64,000 nucleotides of DNA from Marinobacter algicola DG893 (GCF_000170835.1 NZ_ABCP01000005.1:62001-126000), one strand, 5' to 3'. Positions 1-9,328 are shown, numbered from the stretch's first letter. The notes: a model not told the origin generated them from the letters alone. Translations and numbers: made by a program.

Positions 1-1
1 C

Positions 2-1318
2 ATCATCGAGACTGAAATCCCTGTATCCCAACTGGCAATAGGGATGCACGTGATTCGTCTGGATCGGCCGTGGGAAGACACCGATTTCCTGCTGCAGGGC
101 TTCATTCTTCAAACCGAGGAAGATGTGCTCGCCGTACAGCAGCAGTGCGACACAGTCATCGTGGAAGGACGTGTACAAATCGCTCCAACTGCCGAGAGGC
201 AGTCGCCAGTAAGCCGGCGGAAAACCTCGGTTAAAACCGGCAAGTTCGATGCCTCTCAAGAGCCTTCGGCTATCCCCAAACGAAAAGTCACTTACGTCAA
301 CAAAGTGGACGCCAGCCGGGAAATGGCAACGGCACGGATGAATTATGCCGATGCCAAAGCGACAGCTAAAAACATCATGTCCAGCCTGCGGCTCGGGCGC
401 ACCCTGGAAATGAACAAAATCCATCAGGTGGTGGATGATTGTGTCGACAGCGTACTGCGCAACGACAATGCCCTGTTGCTCCTCACCAAAATCAAAAACA
501 AGGACGAATACACAGCCGAGCACTGCATCAACGTGTCGATCCTGTCAGCGGCATTTGCCAAGCACCTGGGGCTTCTGGAAGGTGAGATCCGCACTGTGGC
601 ACTGTGTGGCCTGCTGCATGATGTCGGCAAGATGCGCATTGACGACGAGATTCTGAACAAGCCCGGGGCCCTCACGCCCGAAGAATTCGCGGTGATGAAG
701 AATCACACAACGTTCGGCCGGGATATTCTGGCTGCGCTGCCCCGGCTCGCCCACTCAGCCGTCGACGTGGCCTATTCCCATCATGAACGAATGGATGGTA
801 AGGGCTACCCCCGCGGCCTCGCCGGGTACCAGATCCCACTGTTTGCAAAGGTCGTCGGGCTGGTCGATACCTACGACGCGATCACCAGCTCCCGGGTTTA
901 TGACAAGGGGCGTGCGTCCATGGAAGCCTTGCAGATTATCCACCGCAACAAGGGCGCCCAGTTCGATGCCGAGCTGGCGGTGGAGTTTATCCGCATGGTT
1001 GGCGTGTACCCGCCCGGTTCCATCGTGGAAATGACCAACGGTGAGGTAGGCATCGTGGTGGCCACCCATCCCACCAGTAAACTCAAACCACGGGTGTTGC
1101 TTGTGCGGGACGCGAATAAGCAGCCGCTGAACACCTTCCGCGAAGCAAACCTGTTAAAAGAAACGCAGGACAGCGCCGGACAACCCTATAAGATTGCCCG
1201 GGAGGTGCCGGACGAGAGCTACGGCATCGTCATGAAGGACTTCATTGAACAGGGTATTCTCAACCGTAAAGCCCCGGAGGTATCAGCTTCGGTCGATGAC
1301 GGCCATGGTGAGTCTTGA
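2..1318 (+). CDS. HD-GYP domain c-di-GMP phosphodiesterase (5' end outside window)
   Basis: Predicted cytoplasmic phosphodiesterase that hydrolyses cyclic di-GMP. The first ATG in the window is at 44, but the frame is open to base 2. The residues before that ATG (IIETEIPVSQLAIG) match the usual start of the DUF3391 N-terminal domain, so the true start lies upstream and this copy is partial. Counting from the ATG at 44, the metal-binding HD pair (LLHDVGK) is near residue 191 and the diagnostic HHERMDGKGYP motif, a full HHExxDGxGYP signature, is near 247-257. Its last 36 bases overlap the convergent thioesterase gene. It is not part of the catabolic clusters; any link to them would be through general motile/sessile control. 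Confidence 0.93.
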   Translation: MIETEIPVSQLAIGMHVIRLDRPWEDTDFLLQGFILQTEEDVLAVQQQCDTVIVEGRVQIAPTAERQSPVSRRKTSVKTGKFDASQEPSAIPKRKVTYVNKVDASREMATARMNYADAKATAKNIMSSLRLGRTLEMNKIHQVVDDCVDSVLRNDNALLLLTKIKNKDEYTAEHCINVSILSAAFAKHLGLLEGEIRTVALCGLLHDVGKMRIDDEILNKPGALTPEEFAVMKNHTTFGRDILAALPRLAHSAVDVAYSHHERMDGKGYPRGLAGYQIPLFAKVVGLVDTYDAITSSRVYDKGRASMEALQIIHRNKGAQFDAELAVEFIRMVGVYPPGSIVEMTNGEVGIVVATHPTSKLKPRVLLVRDANKQPLNTFREANLLKETQDSAGQPYKIAREVPDESYGIVMKDFIEQGILNRKAPEVSASVDDGHGES

Positions 1319-1711
1319 GATACAGGTCAGCTTGCCTTCCTCGTTTTCCAGCTTTATTTCCCAGACCTGCGTTGTACCGCCGATGTGAGCCGGGCGCGCG
1401 GTTCCATACACCCAGCCCTTGGTAACGGAGCGGATGTGGTTGGCGTTGATGTCCAGCCCTACCGCAATCTGACTCTCCTTGCGCAAGCAATAATTGGCCG
1501 CCATGCTGCCAAGCGTCTCCGCCAACACCACTGACGATCCACCATGAAGAATGCCAAACGGCTGCACCGTGCGTTCATCGACAGGGATACGGCCAATCAC
1601 GTAGTCATCACCAATCTCCACGTATTCAATACCCATGGTCTCGACAGCGGTGTTTTTACTGGCTTCGGCCATTTGTTCGAGGGTGGGGATACTGCGGGTC
1701 CAGATTGCCAT
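1283..1711 (-). CDS. PaaI/YdiI-like hotdog acyl-CoA thioesterase
   Basis: A 142-residue single-domain hotdog-fold protein, predicted to hydrolyse an acyl-CoA thioester in the cytoplasm. The signature segment QPFGILHGGSSVVLAETLGS (residues about 50-69) has the HGG motif and the downstream acidic residue typical of the PaaI/YdiI/MenI clan. The start is well supported by an AGGAGG about nine bases upstream of the ATG at 1711. The gene is convergent with the HD-GYP gene and overlaps its 3' end. The substrate cannot be told from sequence: aryl-CoA, hydroxybenzoyl-CoA or DHNA-CoA are all known in the family. Confidence 0.85.
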   Translation of the reverse strand: MAIWTRSIPTLEQMAEASKNTAVETMGIEYVEIGDDYVIGRIPVDERTVQPFGILHGGSSVVLAETLGSMAANYCLRKESQIAVGLDINANHIRSVTKGWVYGTARPAHIGGTTQVWEIKLENEEGKLTCISRLTMAVIDRS

Positions 1712-1861
1712 CGACTGCTACCTCCTAGTGTTGTGGGTCCTGTACGCTGGGATACTCCAAAGCTCTTTAGTGTATACAGATAGGTAGCGAACGACCATAG
1801 GGTCGGTATTACTCTCAAGGCGCTCCACCAAGCAAGATCAACCACACCCTAAACTGTTATT

Positions 1862-1880
1862 GATAATCGTTTGCATTAGA
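1862..1880. promoter_or_regulatory. Fur-box-like site
   Basis: The 19-mer starting GATAATCGTTTGCATTA agrees with the 19-bp Fur consensus at about 12 positions and strongly resembles the GATAAT-N-ATTTGCATT form common in pseudomonad iron genes. It lies about 50 bases upstream of the ORF at 1932. Assignment is by eye only. Confidence 0.5.
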
Positions 1881-1931
1881 GATTATTGCTGCTAGTCTTT
1901 CAGTGAGTCGAGGCAAACAGGAGAAGGTGTT

Positions 1932-2105
1932 ATGAGCCGAACAGCAACTCAATTGGCCGGCAACGCCAGCAGCATCTTTCAGGCATGGCTGGATCTGAAA
2001 CGGCAGGCCGATCACAACACACAATTCCATGCCAATCGCGAGCAGACAATGCCTGGGACCACCAGGAAAACATTTGGTAAATCCCAAGCCGGCAACGGTC
2101 GTTGA
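1932..2105 (+). CDS. 57-residue protein of unknown function
   Basis: A short ORF starting MSRTATQLAGNASSIFQAWL, with no recognisable domain, no cysteine and no hydrophobic membrane segment. Support for translation is a very good ribosome site, AGGAGAAGG ending about four bases before the ATG. The Fur-like box at 1862-1880 suggests iron-repressed expression. It could be a small iron-stress protein, or the transcript could be a regulatory RNA carrying a small ORF. No homologue comes to mind, so no function is offered. Confidence 0.45.
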   Translation: MSRTATQLAGNASSIFQAWLDLKRQADHNTQFHANREQTMPGTTRKTFGKSQAGNGR

Positions 2106-2156
2106 CGCTTTGGCAACAACCATTACCAGGCACAGTGGCACCAATACAAGCCCGGC

Positions 2157-3020
2157 TCACTCCTGGCCGGTGTATAGTCGGGTGTACTCATGAATCAACT
2201 GACTGGCCCGGCCGGCACTCACCAGCTTGTACAAGCGGTCCGCTATGGCTTCCCGTAGCTCAAACGTGTTGCACGGTGATGCCTTTGAAAACGTGAAGAA
2301 AAGCCCCTCCCTGCTGACAGGAGGCTCCAGCGCCTCAAACCCATCCGCTACGCCCAGATTGTCCAGCTTCACCTGCCCCTGCAGCACTTCATAGAGAACG
2401 TAATCCACTCTGCCGGCAAGTGCCATCTTGAAAGACTGCTCGATGCTTCTCACCCCTTCGATTTGAAGGTTGTTATCTGCGTAACGATCAAAATTCTGCC
2501 CAAAGCTGTTGTTGATCAGCGTACTGCCGCGCTTCCCCAGCAAGTCCGGCCAGTGGCGGTAGATGAACTCACCTCCCTTGGGAACCCAGACAGCCGTAGG
2601 GAGATGCGCGATCGGGGGAAGCAGGTAATCCATATATCCGATACGCTCTGAGGTGATGAACGCGCCCGCGACCATATCGATGTCTCCCTTGCGCGCCACA
2701 TGCTGAACCCGGGCCCAGGAGCCCAGATCCCTGACGACAACCTCCAGCCCCATGGGCTCGACGATTTCCCGCAACAGCGCCGGTACGGCACCAACCAGAA
2801 CGCCCTCCTTCTCAGCACTTCTCCACAGTAGGGGAGGGTATTCGGGGTTACCGCTCACCGTGAGCGTCTCGCAATAAGTGTCCGCAGCCGCCTGGGTTGC
2901 AACCGGTATGGCCAGCACTGAGGTCCAGACACCAAGCGTACAGAACAGTCTTAACGTTCGTTCAAACAGGTTCTTCAACGTTACCTCGCCATGAGCGCGC
3001 TGGTTCGGTCGCCCGTCCAT
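2157..3020 (-). CDS. Periplasmic solute-binding protein, SBP_bac_3 family, orphan
   Basis: Predicted secreted amino-acid-type (family 3) solute-binding protein of 287 residues. An N-terminal basic stretch followed by a hydrophobic segment and an A-x-A site (ATQAAADTY) indicates a Sec signal peptide. The mature part begins LTVSGNPEYPPLLWR, the usual first strand of the fold. I chose the ATG at 3020; a longer frame runs to 3083 but adds an unlikely hydrophobic leader before the signal peptide, and a TTG just before the LKNLFERTLRLF segment is also possible. No permease or ATPase is adjacent, so it may be an orphan sensor-type binding protein. Divergent from the DJ-1 gene. Confidence 0.75.
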   Translation of the reverse strand: MDGRPNQRAHGEVTLKNLFERTLRLFCTLGVWTSVLAIPVATQAAADTYCETLTVSGNPEYPPLLWRSAEKEGVLVGAVPALLREIVEPMGLEVVVRDLGSWARVQHVARKGDIDMVAGAFITSERIGYMDYLLPPIAHLPTAVWVPKGGEFIYRHWPDLLGKRGSTLINNSFGQNFDRYADNNLQIEGVRSIEQSFKMALAGRVDYVLYEVLQGQVKLDNLGVADGFEALEPPVSREGLFFTFSKASPCNTFELREAIADRLYKLVSAGRASQLIHEYTRLYTGQE

Positions 3021-3108
3021 ACGGTTGAATTCCAGACGGATCACCGCAACAAAGAGTGTTATAAGGCAATTGTTAGAATACATCCCTCGATCAAGAAGGA
3101 CAGGTTAC

Positions 3109-3792
3109 ATGAAAGTACTGATGGTTCTCACCTCGCATGATCAAATGGGAGATACCGGGCACAAGACCGGTTTTTGGCTGGAAGAGTTCACCGCCCCCTA
3201 TTACGTTTTCAAGGATGCCGGCGCAGACATCACCATTGCCTCTCCCAAGGGCGGGCAGCCACCCGTCGACCCCAACAGTGAAACTGAGGATGCACTGACG
3301 GAAACCACCCATCGTTTCAAGCAGGACGCCCATGCCAAGGAAGCACTCGCCAGCACAAAGAAACTGGCGGATGTGGATATGAACGACTACGACGCCTTGT
3401 TTTACCCTGGAGGCCATGGCCCATTGTGGGATCTGGTAAACGATGACAAGTCCGTCGCCCTGATCAAGGCAGCCTACGAACAGGATAAGGTCATTGGCGC
3501 CGTTTGCCATGCCCCGGCGGTCTTCAGAGACGTGGAGATCAAGCCTGGCCAGAACCTCGTCGGTGGTCGCAACGTGACCGGTTTCAGCAACAGCGAGGAA
3601 GACACCGTTGGCCTGACCAACGTCGTGCCGTTCCTGCTGGAGGACATGCTGAAGGAGAAAACCGCCACCTACACTTGCGGGGACGACTTCACACCGCACA
3701 TCGTGGTGGACGGCAAGCTGATTACCGGGCAGAACCCGCCCTCCTCGGAAGGCACCGCCAAGGCGGTGATGCAGGCCTTGCAGCAAGGCTGA
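3109..3792 (+). CDS. DJ-1/PfpI family protein (Hsp31-like)
   Basis: A 227-residue protein of the DJ-1/PfpI superfamily. The nucleophile elbow GAVCHAP carries the catalytic cysteine, and YDALFYPGGHGPLWDL supplies the preceding conserved acidic/glycine region. The long insert after the first strand (HKTGFWLEE) is typical of the Hsp31/type-1 glutamine amidotransferase-like group, whose members act as glyoxalase III or holding chaperones. The start at MKVLMVLTSHDQ (3109) has AAGGA upstream; an in-frame ATG at 3025 would add residues unlike the family. It ends exactly where the convergent thioesterase ends, with no spacer. Confidence 0.87.
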   Translation: MKVLMVLTSHDQMGDTGHKTGFWLEEFTAPYYVFKDAGADITIASPKGGQPPVDPNSETEDALTETTHRFKQDAHAKEALASTKKLADVDMNDYDALFYPGGHGPLWDLVNDDKSVALIKAAYEQDKVIGAVCHAPAVFRDVEIKPGQNLVGGRNVTGFSNSEEDTVGLTNVVPFLLEDMLKEKTATYTCGDDFTPHIVVDGKLITGQNPPSSEGTAKAVMQALQQG

Positions 3793-4260
3793 TCAGCGAT
3801 CCTGAACCTGCTCCCCGGCGTGACTGAGCAACACGCCGGGAGCGCCTTCCTCCAGCGTTTTCCGGATTGCATCCGGCACTGGCGTCTTCGTCATTGTAGA
3901 CGGCTGGATCAACACGTAAGTGATATCAGCCCCCGCCACCAGCAAACCATCCCCGTACCGATAGAATTCAAGGTGCACCGTGAATGAAGTGTTACCGATA
4001 CGGCCTGCTCGTATCCTGGCTTCCAGCACATCATCAAATCGCGCCGGTGCCCGATAGTTCACGGTGAGGCTTACTACCTGAATGTCCAGATCCTGATTCA
4101 GCAGATTCTGGTAGTCCCCAAACAGAACGCGGATATACTCATTCACGGAAATGTCCACGTAATCCGCGTAGCGTGCGTTGAACACCACACTCTGGGCATC
4201 GCATTCACCGTAGCGGACGCGAAAACGAAACCGGAATGGCAGGTTGGTCGATTCAGTCAT
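3793..4260 (-). CDS. YbgC/FcbC-type acyl-CoA thioesterase
   Basis: A 155-residue 4HBT-type hotdog thioesterase. The signature RYGECDAQSVVFNARYADYVD (about residues 16-36) has the catalytic Asp and the Y-x-D pattern of the 4-hydroxybenzoyl-CoA thioesterase/YbgC group. It probably hydrolyses a short or aromatic acyl-CoA. It abuts the DJ-1 gene tail to tail and lies downstream of benE on the same strand, 51 bases away, so it could be read through from the benzoate genes. A role in draining aromatic acyl-CoA is possible but not shown. Confidence 0.83.
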   Translation of the reverse strand: MTESTNLPFRFRFRVRYGECDAQSVVFNARYADYVDISVNEYIRVLFGDYQNLLNQDLDIQVVSLTVNYRAPARFDDVLEARIRAGRIGNTSFTVHLEFYRYGDGLLVAGADITYVLIQPSTMTKTPVPDAIRKTLEEGAPGVLLSHAGEQVQDR

Positions 4261-4311
4261 GGTCAGTCAGCCCCAAAACCCGAGAAACCCCCAGCCTACC
4301 CCATCCAGGAA

Positions 4312-5487
4312 TCATTTTCTGCCGGCGCTGCCATTAAGCACCAGGTAGCAACCATAGCCGATCACAACCCCCCAGAACGCAGACGACAGCCCGAACAGTG
4401 ACATACCAGAGGCCGTGACAATAAAGGTGATCAATGACGCTTCACGATGGCTGACATCTTCCAGCGCGGCAAACAGATTCCCCGCAATCGCCCCCAACAA
4501 CGCCAGCCCCGCAAGTACTGCAACAAAGGCCGCAGGCAATGAGGTAAACAGGCTGACGATGGTACCGGCAAACAGGCCACCCACCAGATAAAACACGCCG
4601 TTAAACACACCGGCAACGTATCGACGGGAGGGATCTTCGTGAGCATCCTTACCCGTGCAGATGGCGGCGGTGATTGCCGCCACTACCGTGGTGATACCGC
4701 CGAAGAACGCCATCGGCAGCGATACCAGGCTGGTCACCCCGATGATCGGCTTGGCCCTGACCGGGTACCCTGCCCCTTGCAGGATGGCCATGCCTGGGAG
4801 GAACTGCCCGGTCAGGCTCACCAGTACCAGGGGAATCGCCAGGCTCAACGTTGATCCCAGGTTCCACTCCGGCGCAATGAACTGCGGGACTGCAATACTC
4901 CAGCGCACGCCAGACAGTGATGCCCCTTCCAATACCACCGCCAGAATCACACCGGCAATCAACAGCAAAACCAGGGTGTATTTGGGAAATAGACGCCGGA
5001 ACACCACGTAGGAAAGCAGCATGCCAATGGCCAGTGCCGGGGTTGTTTCAATCGCGGTAAACGCCCCCACGCCGAACTGGAACAGGATGCCCGCCATCAT
5101 TCCCGCGGCAATGCCCTTGGGAATGGCACGAACGAACGTATCAAAAGTGCCTGAAACACCAATGATAAAAATGATGACCGCCGCCGTGATATAGGCGCCT
5201 ACGGCCTCATTCAGCGACAGTTCCGGAAACAGCGCCACCAACAACGCGGTACCGGGCGCCGACCAGGCGGTGACGACCGGTGCCTTGAGCCAGATCGACA
5301 GAATAATACCGGAGACCGCCGCACCCATGGAGATTGCCCAGACCCAGGACGTCATCATCTCGTCGGAAATGCCAGCACTTGCTCCGGCCTGGAAGAGGAT
5401 GGCCAGCGGCCCGGAGTAGGACACCAGAACGGCCAGGAACCCGGCCACAATGGCCGGCAGCGAAAGGTCTTTCAGAAATCTCGACAT
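4312..5487 (-). CDS. benE: BenE family benzoate/H+ symporter
   Basis: A 391-residue inner-membrane protein with about 12 hydrophobic segments and the BenE/PF03594 pattern, including SYSGPLAILFQA near the N-terminus and WSAPGTALL around residue 80. It imports benzoate with protons. The gene lies downstream of benK on the same strand, but a hairpin and T-run (5526-5560) separates the two, so expression may be reduced relative to the enzymes or come from its own promoter. A CA-rich stretch (AAAACCAACAACGG on the coding strand) sits in the leader just before the start. Confidence 0.92.
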   Translation of the reverse strand: MSRFLKDLSLPAIVAGFLAVLVSYSGPLAILFQAGASAGISDEMMTSWVWAISMGAAVSGIILSIWLKAPVVTAWSAPGTALLVALFPELSLNEAVGAYITAAVIIFIIGVSGTFDTFVRAIPKGIAAGMMAGILFQFGVGAFTAIETTPALAIGMLLSYVVFRRLFPKYTLVLLLIAGVILAVVLEGASLSGVRWSIAVPQFIAPEWNLGSTLSLAIPLVLVSLTGQFLPGMAILQGAGYPVRAKPIIGVTSLVSLPMAFFGGITTVVAAITAAICTGKDAHEDPSRRYVAGVFNGVFYLVGGLFAGTIVSLFTSLPAAFVAVLAGLALLGAIAGNLFAALEDVSHREASLITFIVTASGMSLFGLSSAFWGVVIGYGCYLVLNGSAGRK

Positions 5488-5525
5488 AAGCGCAATCCGT
5501 TGTTGGTTTTATGATTCTGCTTAAC

Positions 5526-5560
5526 GAAAAAGGGCCCCTGGCGCTTACACACCGGGGCCA
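5526..5560 (-). terminator. Rho-independent terminator between benK and benE
   Basis: Read on the minus strand, GGCCCC and GGGGCC form a six-pair stem around a loop of about 15 bases, followed by a C and a run of five T. It lies downstream of the benK stop. Confidence 0.65.
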
Positions 5561-5612
5561 AGGAGGGTCAGACTGACTGTCTACCCTGGGGTCGCATCAA
5601 CACTCCAACGCT

Positions 5613-6965
5613 TTAGCTACCACTAACGGCCATACCGTCGCTCGAAACCACCGGCTCGCGCCGGAAGCCGAATCCACGCCGACCGACCAGAGCAATGGCC
5701 ACCGTGGCAATGGCACCCGGCACCGCCAATGCGAGGAAGTTCATCTGGTGCGGCAGCGCCATGGCCAGCAGTGCGCCACCTAACAGTGGCCCGACAATAG
5801 CACCATTACGGCCAATTCCGGATGCCCAGCCCAGCCCGGTGGAACGGATACTGGTCGGGTAGTACTGGGCAACATAGGCGTAAAGCAGGATCTGGGAGCC
5901 AATGGTTGTCGCACCGGCAATGCCTACCAGGGTATACAGGAACCACATCGGGCTTTCGTACCCCAACAGCACCAGTGACCCGGAGCCCAGAATAAAGAAA
6001 GACACCAGCACGGAGCGCAGCGACAGTCGGTCGGCCAACCAGCCACCGCCGACGGCACCAATGATCGCCCCGACGTTCAATACCATCAGGAACATCAGGC
6101 TGGAGCTCAGAGCATAACCGGCATTGGACATCAGCTTCGGCAACCAGGAACCCAGCGCGTACACCATCAGCAGACAGCAGAAGAACGCCACCCAGAACAT
6201 CAGCGTGCTCATCGCCCGTCCATCGCGAAACAGCTCGAGCACCGGGGCTTTGCTGTCGGTGGTTGGCGGCACCCTCAACACGTCCTGTTCGTTGATGTGT
6301 TTGAGCGGAGCTACCTGGGTCAGGATATCGCGGGCTTCACCCTCGCGTTTTTGTGCCATCAGGAACGCCACCGATTCCGGCAGGAATTTCAGCATAAACG
6401 GCAGCATCAGCATCGGCACCGCCGCCAGATAGAACATGATCTCCCACCCGTAGTTGGGCACGATCCAGATCCCCAGGCCGGCAGACATCATGCCACCTAC
6501 CGCGTAGCCACTGAACATCAGCGCCACCAGGGTACTGCGCCTTCTGGCAGGTGAGTATTCACTCATCAGGGACACCACATTCGGCATAACCCCCCCAATA
6601 CCGAGGCCGGCAATAAAGCGCAGGATGCCGAACTGCCAGGGCGTGGTGGCAAAACCGTTAATAACCGTGGTCACGCTGAACAACACCACACAGGTGATGA
6701 TGACTTTCTTGCGCCCGAGCCGGTCCGACAACATGCCGAACCCCATGGCCCCGAACATCATGCCAAACAGTGCACTGCTGCCGAGCAGACCGGCTACATA
6801 GGGATTCAGGTTCCACTGATCCATCAGGATCGGAAGCACCACGCCGTAGATCACCAGATCATAGCCGTCGAAGATAATAATCAGGGTGCACCAGAAGAGT
6901 ACTTTCCAGTGAAACTTGTTGAAGGTGGCGTTATCAATAACGTCGTTTACGTCGATGTTTCTCAT
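5613..6965 (-). CDS. benK: MFS aromatic acid:H+ symporter (BenK-like)
   Basis: A 450-residue major facilitator with 12 predicted membrane segments, of the aromatic acid:H+ symporter group. Diagnostic features are FDGYDLVIYGVVLP in TM1, the intracellular loop SDRLGRKK after TM2, and the GGVMPNVVSLMSEYSPARRR segment in TM4-loop 4. Its position directly after benD in the benzoate operon makes benzoate the likely substrate. It gives the cell a second benzoate importer besides BenE. Gap to benD is 46 bases with no obvious promoter. Confidence 0.9.
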   Translation of the reverse strand: MRNIDVNDVIDNATFNKFHWKVLFWCTLIIIFDGYDLVIYGVVLPILMDQWNLNPYVAGLLGSSALFGMMFGAMGFGMLSDRLGRKKVIITCVVLFSVTTVINGFATTPWQFGILRFIAGLGIGGVMPNVVSLMSEYSPARRRSTLVALMFSGYAVGGMMSAGLGIWIVPNYGWEIMFYLAAVPMLMLPFMLKFLPESVAFLMAQKREGEARDILTQVAPLKHINEQDVLRVPPTTDSKAPVLELFRDGRAMSTLMFWVAFFCCLLMVYALGSWLPKLMSNAGYALSSSLMFLMVLNVGAIIGAVGGGWLADRLSLRSVLVSFFILGSGSLVLLGYESPMWFLYTLVGIAGATTIGSQILLYAYVAQYYPTSIRSTGLGWASGIGRNGAIVGPLLGGALLAMALPHQMNFLALAVPGAIATVAIALVGRRGFGFRREPVVSSDGMAVSGS

Positions 6966-7011
6966 GATCTCTCACTTCCGCTCTTGTTCTTGTGCGGAGC
7001 TGTGTAATGGG

Positions 7012-7791
7012 TTAACCCAGGTCACCACCTGCCACAGGCAGCACGGTACCGGTCATGTAGGAAGACGCATCCGATGCCAGGAACAGGATAGGTTCGGCCT
7101 GCTCGTCCAGGGTTCCATAACGATGCATGAAGCTGTTTTCCGTGGTCTGGTCAATCAGCATCTGATACCAGGCCTTTTCCTGCTCGCTCTGCTCTTTGGC
7201 ATTGCGCGGAGTCAGGCGCGGGGGAGCTTCTGTGCCTCCGGGGGCGGCGGCATTTACCCGAATGTTGTGAGGCGCGTATTCATAGGCCAGGTTCACCGTC
7301 ATCGCATTCACGCCGCCCTTGGCCGCGCCATAGGGCACACGCATCAGCCCCCGCGTTGCCACTGACGATACGTTCACGATGACACCACCCTCCTGCTGAA
7401 GCATATGAGGCAGAACGGCCCGGCAGCACCATAAAGTGGTAAACAGTGAGCGCTGGATTTCCTTCTCGATCTGCTCCGGGGTGTAGTGTTCAAACGGCTG
7501 CGCCCAGATCGTACCGCCGACATTGTTGATCAGGATATCGATGCGACCGTACTGCTTCTGCGCTTCTGCCATAATGCTTTCCGCACCGTCCCAGGTTTCC
7601 AGGTTGGCCTGGACAGCAACGGCATCAGCACCCTGGTCACGCAATTCGGCGGCTACGCCCTGAACATAGTCAGCAACATCAACCAGAAGCAGCCTGGCGC
7701 CCTCGGCGGCTGCCAGTTCGGCCACGCGCTTGCCAATCCCCTGGGCGGCGCCGGTAATCACCATGACCTTGTCGGTGAAGCGGTCTTTCAT
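7012..7791 (-). CDS. benD: Benzoate cis-diol dehydrogenase BenD
   Basis: A 259-residue short-chain dehydrogenase that oxidises 1,6-dihydroxycyclohexa-2,4-diene-1-carboxylate to catechol with NAD+ and loss of CO2. It shows the nucleotide-binding GAAQGIGK motif (about residues 14-21), the NNVG motif near 90, and the catalytic Ser plus YGAAKGG. The segment RVNAAAPGGTEAPPR is typical of BenD/XylL. Its start codon overlaps the benC stop by four bases (ATGA), which indicates translational coupling. Confidence 0.95.
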   Translation of the reverse strand: MKDRFTDKVMVITGAAQGIGKRVAELAAAEGARLLLVDVADYVQGVAAELRDQGADAVAVQANLETWDGAESIMAEAQKQYGRIDILINNVGGTIWAQPFEHYTPEQIEKEIQRSLFTTLWCCRAVLPHMLQQEGGVIVNVSSVATRGLMRVPYGAAKGGVNAMTVNLAYEYAPHNIRVNAAAPGGTEAPPRLTPRNAKEQSEQEKAWYQMLIDQTTENSFMHRYGTLDEQAEPILFLASDASSYMTGTVLPVAGGDLG

Positions 7792-8816
7792 GCGACCTTC
7801 TCCCTGGCCGACGGTGCACTGGGTGTGAACTTCTCGTAGTGGAAGGAATTCGGTTCAATGCCCTTCTCACGGAAGAACCCGAGCACGGAGTCCACCATGG
7901 GAGGAGGACCACAGAGGTAGACATCCACGTCGCCGTCATTCACAGGCGCTTCATCCATATGCTGGGTGACATACCCCTTTCGCGGATGGTCACTGTCTTC
8001 GCCGGAAACAACCGTCACGTAGCTGAAGTTATCCAGCTCCGCGGCGAAACGGTCCAGAATATCCAGGCACACCAGGTCATCGTCATTGCTGACGCCATAC
8101 ACCAGGTGAGTTGGCTGATCACAGCCATTGGCTTTCAGATACTCCAGCTTTGCCAGCATTGGCGCCAGGCCGGTGCCACCTGCCAGCATCAGTATCGACC
8201 GTTCAACGGGACGCAGGTAGAAGCTGCCCATGGGGCCGGTCAGGTTCACCTTGTCACCGGTGCGGGCCTCGCCCACTAACCACGAACTCATCAGCCCACC
8301 CGGCACGTTGCGAATCAGGAAACTGAGATCGCGGCTGCCAGGTGGCGAGCTGAAGGAGTAGGCTCGAGTCTCTTCGGAACCCGGAACCTGAATGTTTACG
8401 TACTGTCCCGGCAGAAAGGCAATGTCTTCATCGGCCGTGATCTTCAGCTCGATCGAGGTGGGCGAGATCAGGTTCACCTCGGCCACCGTCCCAGCCACTT
8501 CCGCATTGCCGGTCTTGCACATGGTGGAAGCAACTGGCACTTCCACCACACAATCACTGGAGGGCACCATCTGGCAGGTCAGCACCATGCCCTGCTCGGC
8601 TTCCTCGTCAGACAGCGCTTCGTCAATGTATTCATCACCCATGTCGAACTCGCCCTGACGGCAGGCACCCTTGCAGGTGCCGCAGACGCCATCGGAGCAG
8701 TCCATGGGCAGATTGATCTGCGAACGGTAGGCGGCGTCCAGAACCGTCTCGCCTTCGTTGCAGGACACAAAACGGGTAACGCCGTCTTCAAAGTTAAGCG
8801 CGATGTTATAACTCAT
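7788..8816 (-). CDS. benC: Benzoate 1,2-dioxygenase reductase BenC
   Basis: A 342-residue electron-transfer component that moves electrons from NADH to the BenAB oxygenase. Domains in order: plant-type [2Fe-2S] ferredoxin (CSDGVCGTCKG, with a later MVLTCQM supplying the fourth Cys), then an FAD-binding barrel (TRAYSFSS) and an NAD-binding domain (LAGGTGLAPM, ending near LCGPPPMVDSV). I chose the ATG at 8816, which begins the usual MSYNIALNFEDGVTRF; an upstream in-frame start at 8873 would add residues that overlap benB. Confidence 0.95.
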   Translation of the reverse strand: MSYNIALNFEDGVTRFVSCNEGETVLDAAYRSQINLPMDCSDGVCGTCKGACRQGEFDMGDEYIDEALSDEEAEQGMVLTCQMVPSSDCVVEVPVASTMCKTGNAEVAGTVAEVNLISPTSIELKITADEDIAFLPGQYVNIQVPGSEETRAYSFSSPPGSRDLSFLIRNVPGGLMSSWLVGEARTGDKVNLTGPMGSFYLRPVERSILMLAGGTGLAPMLAKLEYLKANGCDQPTHLVYGVSNDDDLVCLDILDRFAAELDNFSYVTVVSGEDSDHPRKGYVTQHMDEAPVNDGDVDVYLCGPPPMVDSVLGFFREKGIEPNSFHYEKFTPSAPSAREKVA

Positions 8817-8836
8817 GATGATGCTCTCCCCATCAA

Positions 8837-9328
8837 TTACAGGTGATAAACGTCCAGCACCTGATTGATGCAATCGTTGTTCAGGACCATCCTCTTCTCC
8901 CGGATCAGCGGCTGGTCGCCGGTGACATCCAGTGTGTAGAAGGACGTTCCAAAGAATTCCGCGGTTTTCTTGTAGCGATAGGACTTGGTCAGCCAGTTAA
9001 ACCGCAGCTTCACCTCACTGTCGTTCTGGGACAGAATCTCCAGATTGCTGGTGAAATGGGTCGTGCGTGGCTCCGGCATGGAACTGGCGCCGGAACGCTC
9101 GGTTTTGATCCGGTAGATCCGGTCTTCCAGGCCGTCCTTGTTGGGGTAGTAGATGAGCGAGATCTCGCTTTGCGGATCTTCTGTCAGCTCATCGTCATCG
9201 TCCCAGGCCGGCATCCAGTAGGTGACGTCCTCGTGGTAGCACTCCAACCACTTGTCCCACTCCCGGTCGTCCAGAAAACGGGCCTCACGGATGATAAATT
9301 GCTCGATATCGTGATAGCTCAGGCTCAT
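8837..9328 (-). CDS. benB: Benzoate 1,2-dioxygenase small subunit BenB
   Basis: A 163-residue beta subunit of the Rieske-type ring-hydroxylating dioxygenase, with the SnoaL/NTF2-like fold expected of the family. Recognisable segments are the N-terminal [16 protein letters not shown] and [15 protein letters not shown]. It has a structural role in the alpha3-beta3 oxygenase. Its ATG overlaps the benA stop by four bases. Confidence 0.94.
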   Translation of the reverse strand: MSLSYHDIEQFIIREARFLDDREWDKWLECYHEDVTYWMPAWDDDDELTEDPQSEISLIYYPNKDGLEDRIYRIKTERSGASSMPEPRTTHFTSNLEILSQNDSEVKLRFNWLTKSYRYKKTAEFFGTSFYTLDVTGDQPLIREKRMVLNNDCINQVLDVYHL

